From Promerops cafer (lineage: Eukaryota > Chordata > Aves > Passeriformes > Nectariniidae): a stretch of DNA of 64,000 nucleotides. The DNA lies in the NCBI GenBank assembly GCA_013398275.1, contig VZSE01004150.1, forward strand, positions 62,001 through 126,000. Reading direction: 5' to 3'. Positions 13,401 to 24,455 of this stretch are shown here, one piece after another; the stretch's first letter is position 1, and each line of letters starts with the position of its first letter. The notes under the pieces were generated by a model. The model saw nothing but the letters and a program-made list of their open reading frames with translations, was not told the DNA's origin and ran no database searches. A program made the position numbers and the translations under genes.

Positions 13401-16400
13401 TCTGCTTGTTTTGTTTCTGTTTTGTTTTGAGTAGCTTTTTGTTGGTTTGGGTTTTGCTTTTATTAAGTGGAACTGGGCATGTCATGTAATTCACCCAAGC
13501 TTGACAAATTCATCAGCCCATTGCTGTAATGGCATCTTGTATGACTGCTGAAATATTCAAGCATCAGATATAGATTGTTGCTTGAGGATTTATCTCCTTT
13601 GAATAATACCACAGTTGTGGGGTAAAATCTGCAGCAAACATCATTAAATAAACTTGTGTGTATGGTATGCTTGAAGTTCTTACCTGTCAAATGTTAATCT
13701 ATTTGATTTCATTTTTTGCTGGTATCTATGGTTACCTGAGTTAATGGGATATAGAGCACTGATGGATGAATTACTTCATCTCCTATTTTTAGACAGAAAA
13801 ATTTAAATGAACATATCCATCAGATATGCTACAAGCAGTTGTTGGTATTTCAAATGGTTACTTCAGTAATGCATTTAAAATCTGGGGAATGGTCTGTAGA
13901 ATAACTTTTGTTTTTCTGAGTATCAGAACCAGGCTTATGCCCATGGGATCCCATGTGTAAACTTAATTTCTGTAGGTGTAATGTCTCTAGCAGATGTTTG
14001 ACATTTGGTTGAGTTGTGTAAAAGGGAACTGGTTGTTCTGTCCCCACTGTATTTTGAGGAACCACCTTTGTGATCAGATTCACTGTCCATGCAGACAGGA
14101 GATGTTTGAACACAGCCCTGGCTGTGATTGTTGGCTTCCTTCAAATCCTGGGCGCTGCCCATGCCAGGAGTACCCTTGTGTGGCAGGGGGGCAGTGCCTG
14201 CTCTTGCTGTGTGTTAGATGTCCTCACGCCCCGCCGGGCACCAGGGCTGGCCAGCTGGCACCCTGGCACCAAAACTCATTGCTCTGCTCTCCTGGGCATG
14301 CCAGAAATCCTCTGAGGAGCAGTCTTGTAATGGGCTGCTGCTTGTTCAGTCAGGTCAAGTTGCATGTGCAAAGATATTCCCAGGGCTTCTGCTTTACTTC
14401 TAGAAATAAAGTGATGTTAATTGTTTTAATTTGCTCATCGTGTTGCAATGAGCAGCAGTTGTTGACCAGTTGACCAGTAGTGTTCTGGAATTCTTTCAGT
14501 TGTGTTTTAGCTAGACTTAAAACTTTTAGCATTTTACACATACACAAAAATCACTGAGTTAGGGATAAGTGGGTTTTTTTAATTGTAGTAATGCCATAAC
14601 AAAGAAAGTAAATACTCTGAAAATACCACTGGATCTAGTCTAGAGCAATTGAACTATGTCACTGAACAGAAGGAGAAACCTTGGCTCTAACAGTTCTGCT
14701 GTGTAATCTGAGAGCTTTTCTAACTCTAGCTGAAGAGATTTTATAGACTTGTGTTATACTTCTTGGATATACATACACATTTAATTATTTCTATGTAGCA
14801 CTCCCTAATTAAGTTAAAACTAAAATGTCTATTTTTAAATGGGAAATAGTTTTTTTTTCTATTAGAGCAAAATCTTGTTCTAGTAGAACTGTATGGGTTA
14901 CTTCTACAAATGCCCCTTTAAAGATGGCCTAGGTAAATTTCTTTTTAATTTTCCTGTCACCGTTGTATTACCCTGAATGTCCTGATGAACATGAAATGGA
15001 TACAAGTTTACAATGCAGTGGGTAAACAATGGCCCACAGAAGTGCAGTAGGAGGTGTAGATAGTAGCTGTAATAATGTGGTTGTCCATCTGAATCGTTTG
15101 GAGAAAAGGAACTGCTTGCTGTTATTGTAGATTATTCACTACTCTGCTGTGGAGCAGAGTGAGCAGTGTGAGATTAGCTGGTGAAGGTAGAGGGAAGGGG
15201 AACACAGAATTACAGTTCATTCTGTAATTCAGACTGAACTGCGATAATTGTGCTTTATTCCCTTATTTTTCATGTCTTATGCCATTTTAATAGTTTTATG
15301 AGAAAACATTTTTATAATCAGTTCCTGACATTAGTTCATTTTTTTTTAAATTGGGTATTAATCTGGAGTAGACAAAAAGCCAAATTCTACCTTCCTTACG
15401 CTGTCATTGGCCGTAAGTTGATGCCAGTGTGAAGCACTAAGTCATTACCACAGTTTGTTGTTCCTAGGAAACCAGGATTCGAGCTGTGGATAAGGACTCC
15501 AAGAGAAGAGCTAATAACTTCTCTGTTATCAACCCCGTGTCTGGAGAGGGTGTGACGCAACGTTTTGCTACTGACAGTAGGGATGAACTTCAGAAGTGGA
15601 TGGAGGCTTTCTGGCAGCACTTTTATGATCTGAGTAAGTAAGCAGGCAGTGCTGGCAGCGTGCCCTCAGAATGGGGCATTATGTAACATCAAAGGGATCT
15701 TTGAGCAATTGGAATTAGAATTGCCTCATAAGCCTTTGTTTGCAAGAACGAAAAGAAATATGTTCTCTGGGATAATACTGGGTGGTGGTCTAAGTCGTTG
15801 GAAGGCAAATATTTAACTAAACCAAAGTTCATGTGTTCTTGCAGGAAACCAGAGGCAGAATATGTCCATCAATCTCAAAAAAACCTGTTCTCTTAGTAGT
15901 GTTCTAGATAATGTTTTTAAAGACTGATAAATTCTCATTGTCTCTTCCTCCTTCCCACTGTAGTGGGAGGAGTCCACCTCTGCCTGGGCATCCTACCAGT
16001 GGTGTGTTGGTTTGGTGAGATCCTGCAAGTATGAAACCTTAGTATGGAAGCCTTAGTGACAAGTGGTGAGGATGCTGCAATCATGTGGGGCCTTGGCTAG
16101 ATGCGGGTTCAGGCAGCTCTTGGAAGTAGTCACAAGTAAACTTGGGGTTTCCTTGCTCAGCAGTATTATGGATGAAGTAAATTACAATTTGTTATGACAG
16201 GGATTGCTTGATTCAGTTGTAGTTCAAAGGTTTTGGTAGCCCTCATCACATGGGAATATGCTCACCCAGCCACATTCCATCCAGTCGGGCAAATACACAC
16301 TTCTTACCCGGACCTGGTAAAAGCTGTACCTCAGCCTTTGTAACAGGTGATAAAGTGATACCCTGATCCTTTGGCAAACCTCTGGAACATCCCTGATCTT

Positions 16401-19400
16401 ACATGGCAGAGGGAACTCATTTATTGCTGTGAAATATTGTTGAAGTAGTATATTGTGTTCCTTGTTTATCACCAAGTCCTTATTATAAAAACTACATAGA
16501 TTAATTTGCCTGTGTCTTTTTTCTCTGCTTTCTGCTTGGCTCACAGGTTTACTGAGAGTAGAGACTGTCAGCTTTTATGCTGCCATTGACAAAGTAGAGT
16601 TGCTTCCTGATAGGCATTTTTATCAGGTCAGAAAACAAAACCAGGTCAATTAATGAAATATCAGTCTTTAGTCAGAGACAACACCAATAAAATAATTGAA
16701 CTGAGGTTGTGGAAACTTGGTATCATAGTTGTATTTCCAGTCATTTCTAGCTCTGATTTACAATGAGAAAAAGCACTATCAATTAAAGAAAGACACCAAG
16801 CAAAAACTAGGGCATCCTCTTTAAATTATCTGTAGAGTAGGGTAAAAGATCTACTTCTTATTCATTATAGATAGAATACTACCCACAGATTTTTTGAGAC
16901 ATTTTCCTTGGATCCAGAAAAAATGGGTCACTTGGCATTTAAATGCCTTTTTTCTTCCCTGGTTCTAAAATTCTCTTAAAATTAATGTGCTCAGAAAACT
17001 TGGAATGATTGGTATGAACAAAGTAATTTTACTGTGTCTTGTTTTCCTTAAGGTCAAAATCTATTAATAGAAAAAGAGGTTTCCTTGTCTGCTAAGGGAT
17101 AAAAGGCAAGTTATCCTCTATTAAAAACAGAATGTTCCTTTGCCATAACATTGTAACATAGCTTTGTAACATCCGGCTTGCAGGATATTGGAGGTTGTCC
17201 CTGATAACTTGATGAAGCTTCCTGAACCTTACATTTTTTTCTATTTTTTTTCCCCTTGCATTTATACTGTTTGGAGGTTTGAAGGCAAATTATGATTTTT
17301 AGCCATCATAGTGTAACAGTTATGCTGGAATGCTTAAATTCCAGCTAGGATCTTCTGACCTTTGTGTTAAGAGAATGAATACAGAGGTGAAAATACAAAC
17401 GCATCCTGAGCATTCCTGCTAAACAAAAGTAAATTCTCACTGTTTAGCATTACTTTGGAGATGGTTTCCTGACACAACCTAATAACTTCCATTTTTTTCC
17501 AGGCTGAAGTGTTTAAGTTCCAGTCATTGTTCTCTTTTCTCTCTCAGGCCAGTGGAAGCATTGTTGTGAGGAACTTATGAAAATTGAGATTATGTCACCA
17601 CGGAAACCACCTTTGTTCTTGACAAAGGAAGCGACCTCCGTCTACCATGATATGAGTAAGTGGGATTTGCCTTTTCAAGTTGCAGAGTAACAGAAACAAC
17701 ATTGTCTGAATTCAGATGGCTTCTGGTGTTGGTGGTGAAACACTGAGTTTTTCAAGGACAATTCAGACAATGAAAGAGCAACATAACTGCATACCAAGGA
17801 GTTCATATTAAATCTGAATTTGTAATAGTACAAATAATGAATACATTTTTATACCTTGAGCTAAAAAACTCTGCAGTCTGCCCTGAACACACTCAAAAAA
17901 GCTGTCACTGGAAATAAACACTCATGGTAAGAGTAGTATACAGCTCAGGAAATGTAAAGGTAAAATAGTCCAGCTTGCAAACCAATTGCATGAAATTAAT
18001 CTGCTGTTCTTACAGCTATTTGAAGGCTTACCTAGCGTAACTTACCTAATTTTTTGGTCTTTAGTAATGATGTTGAAAAATATGCTTGGAAAATCCAGCT
18101 AGAGTGGATCTGGGACTTGTATTTTTGCAGAGAAAAATGGTATGCAGCAGGATTTTTTTACTAGTTTTGTTACAGAAATAATATTTACAGACTAGAAAAA
18201 GTAGGTCACTTTGTTTTACTGGATCCAATGCAGTATTGACTGAGAAACACTGTACAACTCTAAATGCCTGACTGCTTGCTGCTTGGGATGGAGCTGTGAT
18301 GGTGCTCAAAATGCCATGTGGGTCACTGAGTTACCATGCATCAGAGCACTGAACAGTCAAGTTTTATCTACGCTGTGAATGCAGAACAGAAATGCAGTAA
18401 ATGAACCACACAGAAGCTTTGCAAAGGTAACATGGTAGCATAATTCCACTGATACACATGTACCTCCAGTGAGGAGCACACAAACTCCATTTCACTCTTA
18501 ATACACCATTTTTTCCTGGCTTATATACAGTATTTGTAGTACCCTGTACTCAGCACTGGTGAGGCACCTCAAATCCTGTGTTCAGTTCTGGGCTCCTCAC
18601 TACAAGAAAGAGGTGCTGGAGTGTGTCCAGAGAAGGACAATGAAGCCAGGGGAGGGTCTGGAGCACACATGTGATGAGGAGTGACTGAGGGAGCTGGGGG
18701 TGTTTAGCCTGGAGAAAAGGAGGCTCAGGGGGGACCTTATGGTTCTCCACAGCTCCCTGGAAGGAGGGCGTAGCCAGGGGGTTCAGTCCCTTTTCTCAAG
18801 TAACAAGTGAGAGGACAAGAGGAAACAACCTCCAGTTGCCCTGGGGGAGGTTTAGATTGGATATTAGGAAGAATTTCATCACAGGGTTATCAAGCAGTGG
18901 CACAGGCTGCAGTGGTGGGGGCACCATTTTGGAGGTATTTGAAAGGCATGCAGATGTGGTGCTTAGGGATATGGGTTGGTGGTGGACTTGGCAGTGCTGG
19001 GTTAACAGCTGGACTTGATGCCCTTTGAAGGTCTTTTTCAACCTAAACTGTTCTGTGATTCTATTAAAAATCAGATACTGCTGCTGTTTGAGGCTGGTAC
19101 TACTGCAGTAAACATGGAAAACTCAGTAAAAAGAATAAGAAATGCAGGAAGGCAGTCTTAAGGCACATAGAGAAAAATGAAATAAGTAAAGATGTCCCAT
19201 TTTCTACAGGCTAGCAGCACAAGAATATTTAGTCATAGACTTTTCATGGGCCTCCTGCAAAACAAAATTTCCAAAGCACTGTACAACAAAATGTATTTAA
19301 TAACTAATACATACAGGTTTCCCAGTAGTACATTATTTTTTCTTTTACTTGGAAAGAAATATCGGTGCCTACCCTGCTGCCTCAATGCCAGCTGTCATGA

Positions 19401-20158
19401 AAATAATTCCCTCCTGTCACCTCAGTTCTCTCTTGGATAGCATATGTTGTATTTTTCATTTCATCCATTAATACTCTCAGTAGTTCAGAGTTGGTGAGAC
19501 AGTTAATACAGCTTTGTATTCTGAGTAGTAATAACAAAATAGGTAGAAGTAAAATCGTTGGTGGTGTTTTAATCTGGGTTAATTGCTGTCCCTTAAAATT
19601 ACAGGCATTGATTCTCCAGTGAAACATGAGGGCTTAGCTGATATCATACATAGGAAAATTGAAGAGAGTGATGGTGAGTTCCTCCTTGGCCAGCAAAAAG
19701 AGTCTGCATCTGCCCTATGGGTGTCACTCTTTGATGGATCTCATGAGATGACTGTTCAGAAAAACATGCATCTGGACCCAAAAAGAGATACTACAAGTCC
19801 TAATGACAGCAGAGGAAAGAAAAGAAGAGCTCCACCTCCCCCCTCTGATAAGTCACCATACAGTGCAAAAGCACAGGTGAGCACAGAGCAACTGGGCAAG
19901 GAGAACTGGAGGAAGCCTGACCACACATCTGCCAGTAGCTCTTCCTTTGAGTCAGTGTTAGCTACGAAAATGCAGCAGCTGCAAACCCCCATTGCTCCCC
20001 CTCGCAAAACTGGTCCTTGTGGAAAAAGTGGTTTAGCTGGCCTGGGAAATCCTATTTCTCTGGTGAGCAAGACCAAGTCTGAAACCAAACCAGTACCAAC
20101 CCCTAGACAGAAAGGCATCACAGAAATACTAGACCCCAGGTCCTGGTTGCATCCATAG
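1245..20158 (+). CDS. RTKN2: RTKN2 (rhotekin-2), 3' seven coding exons, 5' partial
   Basis: Seven exons join in one open frame: 1245-1445, 6043-6137, 7653-7759, 8776-8907, 15468-15633, 17548-17655 and 19605-20158. They give 1363 nt, or 453 residues plus the TAG stop. Every junction has a pyrimidine-rich AG acceptor and a GT donor, and all phases agree. The product matches vertebrate rhotekin-2 from the anillin-like homology region (visible residues 1-98) through the PH domain (about 130-235) to a proline-rich tail (270-453). Human RTKN2 is about 609 residues, so roughly 160 N-terminal residues (HR1 Rho-binding part) lie upstream of the window. Known role of the family: cytosolic or membrane-associated scaffold resembling Rho effectors, expressed in lymphocytes and linked to cell survival and NF-kB signalling. 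No frameshift or premature stop is seen. The related paralogue RTKN is excluded by the closer match of the PH and tail segments to RTKN2. Confidence 0.95.
1446..6042 (+). other. RTKN2: RTKN2 intron, 4.6 kb
   Basis: Starts gtaagc and ends ctttcacatttag. It is AT-rich with many T-runs (for example 2230-2295 and 4070-4080). I recognise no exon, RNA gene or clear transposon. ORFs of 60-95 codons on both strands overlap one another, lack motifs and are judged to be chance. Confidence 0.75.
6043..6137 (+). CDS. RTKN2: RTKN2 exon: end of anillin-like region
   Basis: The first base completes the split His codon. Then 31 codons read GAKYSLLAYTTLGLESAEEN and end FRTHNLTITGN, with the last base starting a Glu codon. 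The SLLAxTTLxLESAE pattern is strongly conserved in RTKN and RTKN2. Acceptor cacatttag, donor AATG|gtaagt. Below the usual ORF length cut-off; recognised by homology and phase. Confidence 0.95.
6138..7652 (+). other. RTKN2: RTKN2 intron, 1.5 kb
   Basis: Bounded by gtaagt and tttccctcag. It contains a 137-codon ORF at 7008-7421 (+) with no recognised domain and an ordinary composition, which I treat as chance. Nothing else stands out. Confidence 0.75.
7653..7759 (+). CDS. RTKN2: RTKN2 exon: linker into PH domain
   Basis: Two bases complete the Glu codon, then 35 codons follow, beginning ESSFWLPLYGNMCCRLVVQP and ending MAGFLNQQ. The SFWLPLYGNMCCRLV segment is nearly invariant in vertebrate RTKN2. 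It connects the anillin-like region to the PH domain. Acceptor tttccctcag, donor CAG|gtaaga, phase 0 at the 3' end. Confidence 0.96.
7760..8775 (+). other. RTKN2: RTKN2 intron, 1.0 kb
   Basis: Bounded by gtaaga and cttcttctcctcag. Single-copy-looking AT-rich sequence; no feature recognised. Confidence 0.75.
8776..8907 (+). CDS. RTKN2: RTKN2 exon: PH domain, first half
   Basis: Exactly 44 codons (phase 0 to 0). WRRLYCVLRGGKLLCYYS is the typical beta1-beta2 start of a pleckstrin homology domain, with the basic residues preceding a beta hairpin. EEIEAKVEPALTVSVNK follows as the next strands. PH domains bind phosphoinositides or proteins at membranes; the specific ligand of RTKN2 is not evident from sequence. 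Acceptor cttcttctcctcag, donor AAG|gtaaaa. Confidence 0.96.
8908..15467 (+). other. RTKN2: RTKN2 intron within PH domain, 6.6 kb
   Basis: Largest visible RTKN2 intron, bounded by gtaaaa and ttgttcctag. It is mostly AT-rich. A small GC- and CpG-richer patch lies at about 9780-9950. A T/G-rich low-complexity tract lies at about 13365-13465. Overlapping hairpins lie at 15207-15241, about 230 bp before the next exon. Short ORFs on both strands show no recognisable protein. Confidence 0.75.
13365..13465. repeat. T/G-rich low-complexity tract
   Basis: Almost pure T and G with GGTTGGTTGGG and TTTTGTTT units inside the RTKN2 intron. The ORFs that cross it (rich in Phe, Leu, Trp and Gly on +, Lys and Gln on -) are products of this composition, not genes. 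Confidence 0.7.
15468..15633 (+). CDS. RTKN2: RTKN2 exon: PH domain, second half
   Basis: Encodes 55 codons plus one base: starts ETRIRAVDKDSKRRANNFSV and ends KWMEAFWQHFYDL. The C-terminal helix LQKWMEAFWQHF carries the invariant PH-domain tryptophan (W in KWMEAFW). Acceptor ttgttcctag, donor CTGA|gtaagt, with the split Ser codon completed by the next exon. Confidence 0.96.
15634..17547 (+). other. RTKN2: RTKN2 intron, 1.9 kb
   Basis: Bounded by gtaagt and ttctctctcag. A 106-codon ORF runs antisense at 16224-16544 with no recognised domain (see findings). No transposon that I can name. Confidence 0.75.
17548..17655 (+). CDS. RTKN2: RTKN2 exon: post-PH segment
   Basis: Two bases complete Ser, then 35 codons: QWKHCCEELMKIEIMSPRKP followed by PLFLTKEATSVYHDM, then one base of the next split Ser. 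The segment is among the most conserved in RTKN2 and follows the PH helix directly. Acceptor ttctctctcag, donor ATGA|gtaagt. Confidence 0.96.
17656..19604 (+). other. RTKN2: RTKN2 last coding intron, 1.9 kb
   Basis: Bounded by gtaagt and ccttaaaattacag. It contains a sense-oriented CR1 LINE 3' fragment (about 18540-19062) ending roughly 540 bp before the terminal exon. The remainder is AT-rich and unremarkable. Confidence 0.8.
18540..19062 (+). mobile_element. CR1 LINE 3'-end fragment
   Basis: Classic avian CR1 3' region in + orientation. It runs from cagcactggtgaggc through a tract that includes ctggagaaaaggaggctcag and gaggtttagattggatatta to caacctaaactgttctgtga and a terminal ATTCTATT octamer. 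Small deletions and substitutions are present relative to the CR1 consensus as I know it, so it is an old, 5'-truncated, inactive copy of about 520 bp. The reverse transcriptase region is absent. ORFs at 18550-18750 (-), 18796-19041 (-) and 18807-19028 (+) are within it and are not genes. Confidence 0.92.
19605..20158 (+). CDS. RTKN2: RTKN2 terminal coding exon: proline-rich tail
   Basis: Completes Ser, then 183 codons and TAG. It starts IDSPVKHEGLADIIHRKIEE and continues through SASALWVSLFDGSHEM. It carries a polyproline segment RRAPPPPSDKSP, a second PIAPPRKTGP and a near-terminal KPVPTPRQKGITEILDPRSW, then ends LHP. The proline clusters with flanking Arg or Lys resemble SH3-binding sites; this is inference. 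The C-terminal ILDPRSW block is conserved with mammals. The real exon starts at 19605 after ttacag; the upstream ATG at 19583 is intronic. A 121-codon antisense frame (19756-20121) is a shadow. Confidence 0.96.
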
Positions 20159-21628
20159 GCATCATATTTAGCTTAGAGGAGTCTTTGGAATTTAAAGTTT
20201 CTCAGCCTTCTCCTAATACTCTTCATTAAAAGTAGATTTTAGCATATAGCTCAAGTGTTTCCTGTAAGGCAGGGCATTACTGCTAGCTGCAGTCTCGGCT
20301 GTATTCATTAGTGCTGGCATCTAAATAATTGCACTGGAATGGGGGGAGGTTTCTCTGTCTGGAGTAATGGTGCTATTTCTGAGAACAATAGTTCAGTGCT
20401 TTCCTCTTGAAAAAAAGTGTTCAGGGTAACCTCAGGTGTCCCCACAGTAGGGATGTTACCAGTGCCTTCTACCAGTCCCTCAGCTTAGCCCATCCACAGC
20501 TCCTCAGACTACTTAAGTGGGAATTCACACATATTCAGCACAGATCTTGCAAAGCTGATTTTCTTGGGCTCCATGCTTGCTGCATCCTCTCTCTCCCTTG
20601 CTGTTTAGGAAACACTGCTTATATGGTAATCAAGTATGAAAAGCTTTTGTGCTGTTCTGAATAGCTCTGTAACTCCATACGAATTTCTGAGGCAGTTCTA
20701 TCCATTTAGTGTGGGATTTCCCAAGTTCCTGCTGGTTCATGTACTGTTGGAATGGACCAGGGTTGTCTGTCTTTGAGCAAGGATATGATCCATCACTGCT
20801 GTTTATTTCAGGCTAAGACAAGTGTTTAAAAGCAGTTGCTGGGTATGCACAGGTGCTCATCTTATGGTTGTTTTTCCTGACAAACGTGGGTCTGGAACCC
20901 AGCTCCTCCTTTGTGGAGCCTCTCAGCTGTTCCTGGTAGGGAGCTGGTTTGTAAACAGGCAGTGTCACTGGTAAGCAAACAGGGTTTTTTCACCACTTGT
21001 TCTTTCTGCAATAGCAGAGAATAAGCACTTCAGGTGAAGATACTGAACTTTGATATTCTTTCATCAGACTGTTCACCAGTTCTGTAAGAAGTATGGGTTG
21101 TTAGGGTTCCTGCAAAATATCCACTGGATAAGGAAAAGCTGTGTTCTCTTGGATCCACAGCTTAAATACCCAACCATTTCCTTGGTTGATGGATTTGTGT
21201 CAGATGCTGGAACTTATCCAAGGGCAAAGGTCCTCTTGCAGTTCTCCCTCTGGAGTCTTGGTGCTCAGACCTGTGTTGAGAGGGTCATATCAGCAACTGT
21301 ATATGTACAGTTCATTATTTATTATTTTTTTTTCCAAAGTGTGAATGGCTCTGGGAGCTTAACCATTTCTCCAGAAGATACTGTGGGCATGGTTGGTTGG
21401 TTGGTTTTTTTATTTTATCTAATTTTTTGTCTTCAGCTAAGCTCTTGGCTGCAGTTATAAAGGTATCTGCTGAATTCCCTCAGTAGTTCATTTGAGATGG
21501 GGTTGAGAGGCAGGTTTCATTTACAAATCCTTCTGCAGGATTAGAGCCCTTTATTCTAGAATGTCCTTGTTCATTCTTCATTTAATCACATTCCATTTTC
21601 CCTCTGAAACAACCATAATCATTCTTAC

Positions 21629-21634
21629 AATAAA
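21629..21634 (+). terminator. Candidate RTKN2 polyadenylation signal
   Basis: AATAAA about 1.5 kb after the stop codon, followed 25-45 bases later by a GT-rich stretch (ggatggtttgtgagtggc). First full hexamer after the stop with such a context. Confidence 0.35.
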
Positions 21635-24449
21635 TCACGCTGTTACTTAAGTGGATGGTTTGTGAGTGGCTTATAAATAGGAACAGAAAAACTGAAGAAA
21701 AACTACATGATTATGTAAATCAGACAGTCAACTAAGTGGACTGTAGAACTCTGAACAAGAAATGGGAAAAACTGGGGGGGGGAAAGCATATTTTCCAAAA
21801 TGCAGCTGCAGTATATTTAGCTTTAAATCTCGCCTTAAATGTTTCTGTGCTCAGAAAGAAAAAAACACCTTTTCTTGGTAACCCCCTTTCATTTTGTAGT
21901 TATATTTTTAAAAAAAATTTCATGAATATATAAGGAAAGAAGGTACCATAATGAGGATTTATTTTTAAGTTCAACAGGCTATTGAACTTCAACAAGCAGT
22001 TTCTCTGTTAAATTCAGTGGCTTTGTTTTGAACTGAACATACGTATTTTAGCAAGGCATTTAATATTAATTTGAAGTCTTCAAGTGATGAGAATTCACTC
22101 ATACCTTCTGTTGCAATACTTAATTACCCCAGGTACATTTTTCACTTGATTTTCTATTTGCATTTCTAGCTCCACCTTAAGTTATTTTGGTCTTTTTATG
22201 CATTTGATTGCTTATATTGATCTCTGTAGTATCAGCTTTTCTAATTGCCTGTGTGTAGTTATAAATCATGATTATGTCCCTTTTAACCTTTTCTCTGATG
22301 AGACGTCCTGAATTCCTTAACTTTCCTATGGCAGTGAATATTATCCAAGACTAATTAATCTTCATGTTGTTCTCTGTATTTCTCATGTATAGAAATATTT
22401 GTAAGGGTGACATCTGAATCAGATGCCACATGTCAATAGTGATCCATCAGGACTGTATAGAGCCATAATGTGATCCTCTTACTCTGATGAATATCTCCCT
22501 CTCTCTCTTTCCTCAAAAACTGCATTTTATTTTTTTTGTGGAAGCATTGCCTTGGATGCTGACTTTTACAGGCCAAGTCCTCTTCAGAGTCTTTCTCAAG
22601 AATGTGGTACATCATCCTCTTATTATTTTACCTTATATTTTCTTGGAAATACAGACTGTATTTTACAAGCATTAAAATACTGCTCATGAAGTGATCCAGA
22701 TTGCTCTGCGTAAGTGACCTGTCCTCATTCTTTACTACTCCAGCAGTCTGCGTGTCCTTTGCAAATTTATTGCAAGTGATTTTTACAGTTTATTCCAGAT
22801 CATTGATTTTTAAAATTGAATGCAAGGTAACGTTTGTAGAGAGAGGTGATAAGTTTTTATTACATCAGTGACATGGGAAGGGGGTGGGGAAAAGCAAACA
22901 GACAGGCCATTGAATTTCTGTCCCTTTTATCCCAGAGCCTTTATAACTTTGAGTAAGATGGCAAACAGCTATATTTCTTGCTGAATACCTATTAATACTG
23001 TATCTTGAAATTATTATTATGATATTTTAAAGAAAATTACATGTTCATCTTGTTTTCAGAAAGTTACTCAGGGTTCTTGTGGGTAACACCTCAGTGCAGG
23101 TGTCTTTGCAAGCTGAGCTTAATATATCAAAGAGTAAAATGCACCCTGTTGTTCAAGACCTATTCTCCATGAAGCTGTGCTGATATTTTATATCTGTCCT
23201 TAAATTAGACTCATGTGGGCCAGTTCATGATATTGCAGTGACCACCACTAAGCAAAAAAGGCCATTAATTATTTTGTTCATCTGCTTCAGAACTATATAA
23301 TCCCTATTATGAAGAAAGAGTTGACTTCAGGTTTTAGTATTTATTGTTACTTTGTCTTTCTTCCCCCCCCCCTCTGTATTGCCATTATTGCTTTTGCATC
23401 TCTGTGAAGCAAGTTGGTTTAACCAATAAAACCTGCAGGCTACCAGGAAACACAGAGCTTAGCTATACAATAAAGTCAGTGCTCCTTGAGGAACTGCTGC
23501 TCCCAGGCAGTAGAGGAGAATGTAATGTTTCACCATCTTAGCGGCTGCGTTCGATCATGAGGATGCTTTAATTGCATGACTCAAAAGATCAATGATCAAA
23601 ACCCAAAAGTCATTTGGCAGCTTCCTGCTGGGATGAAGCTTGGAGGACAGCAGAAGGCCTGTGGCTTCTCCCAGCCCTTGTGCCCCATCCCATGTGTTCA
23701 CATTTGTGTAGGCAAGTTGGGATGCTGTCGCCTGGCAGGGAAGGCCATGGAGAAGCACTTCTCCCAGGATGAGCGGCTCAGGCGGTCCAGTGTAGCACAG
23801 GGAGGACGTTGGTGGCGCCTGCTGAACTACGCACGGCATTAGAGACTTTCCTGAGGAACGCGTCGGGCCTGCTCTGAGAACCATACCTGCTTGTTCTCTG
23901 CTGGGATTAATTAATGCTGCTTAAAACCAGAATTAAGTGATCAGATGCAGTCTTGAAGTGGGGCAGAGACAGGAGTCAGCCTGAACTCTTCTTTTAGAAA
24001 GTACAACTTGAAAGTAATTGCTAGTTCACACTTGAATATAAATTTCACAGAACATGAACTTCTGAAATATTGACTGAACAAAGACTTAATTTATTAACTT
24101 TTTATATTTACCTAATGTCTTCAGCTGTTTACTTGGTCTTGAAATGGTAGATGGTACCTTCTGTGGTTTTAAAGGCATTACCTTCCAATGCTTACTTACA
24201 TTTTTACTAGTACTGTGATTTTTTTTACTGTGGTAATAATACTAATAGTTATTTTATGGTGGCTTGTACGTATTTGGAAATACTGTCATAGTATTCAGAG
24301 TTGATTTCTAATTAATGCAAACTGCCTTAATAGAAAAATGGAGATTTGGACACTAATGTATTGCAAAATGTTAGAACAGAAATCTTTTTTTGCTGCTAGC
24401 ATATTGTGTTTTTGTTAAAATATGGAAGTGAAATTAAAAACGTTTCTAG

Positions 24450-24455
24450 AATAAA
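24450..24455 (+). terminator. Candidate distal RTKN2 polyadenylation signal
   Basis: AATAAA followed immediately by a strong GT-rich element (ggtttttggtgtag). It would give a 3'UTR of about 4.3 kb. Confidence 0.3.

Noticed and set aside
13222..13494. 87-90 codon ORFs on both strands
   Set aside because: Produced by a T/G-rich low-complexity tract.
18796..19041. ORFs in 18550-19041 as small genes
   Set aside because: Entirely inside a CR1 3' fragment, which is non-coding.
19583..19604. ATG upstream of the RTKN2 terminal exon as a start codon
   Set aside because: The exon begins after ttacag at 19605 and continues a split Ser codon from 17655; the upstream codons are intron.
23555..23884. 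109-codon antisense ORF in the moderately GC-rich stretch after RTKN2
   Set aside because: No recognised family, and sense and antisense frames are equally open; may be part of the RTKN2 3' flank.
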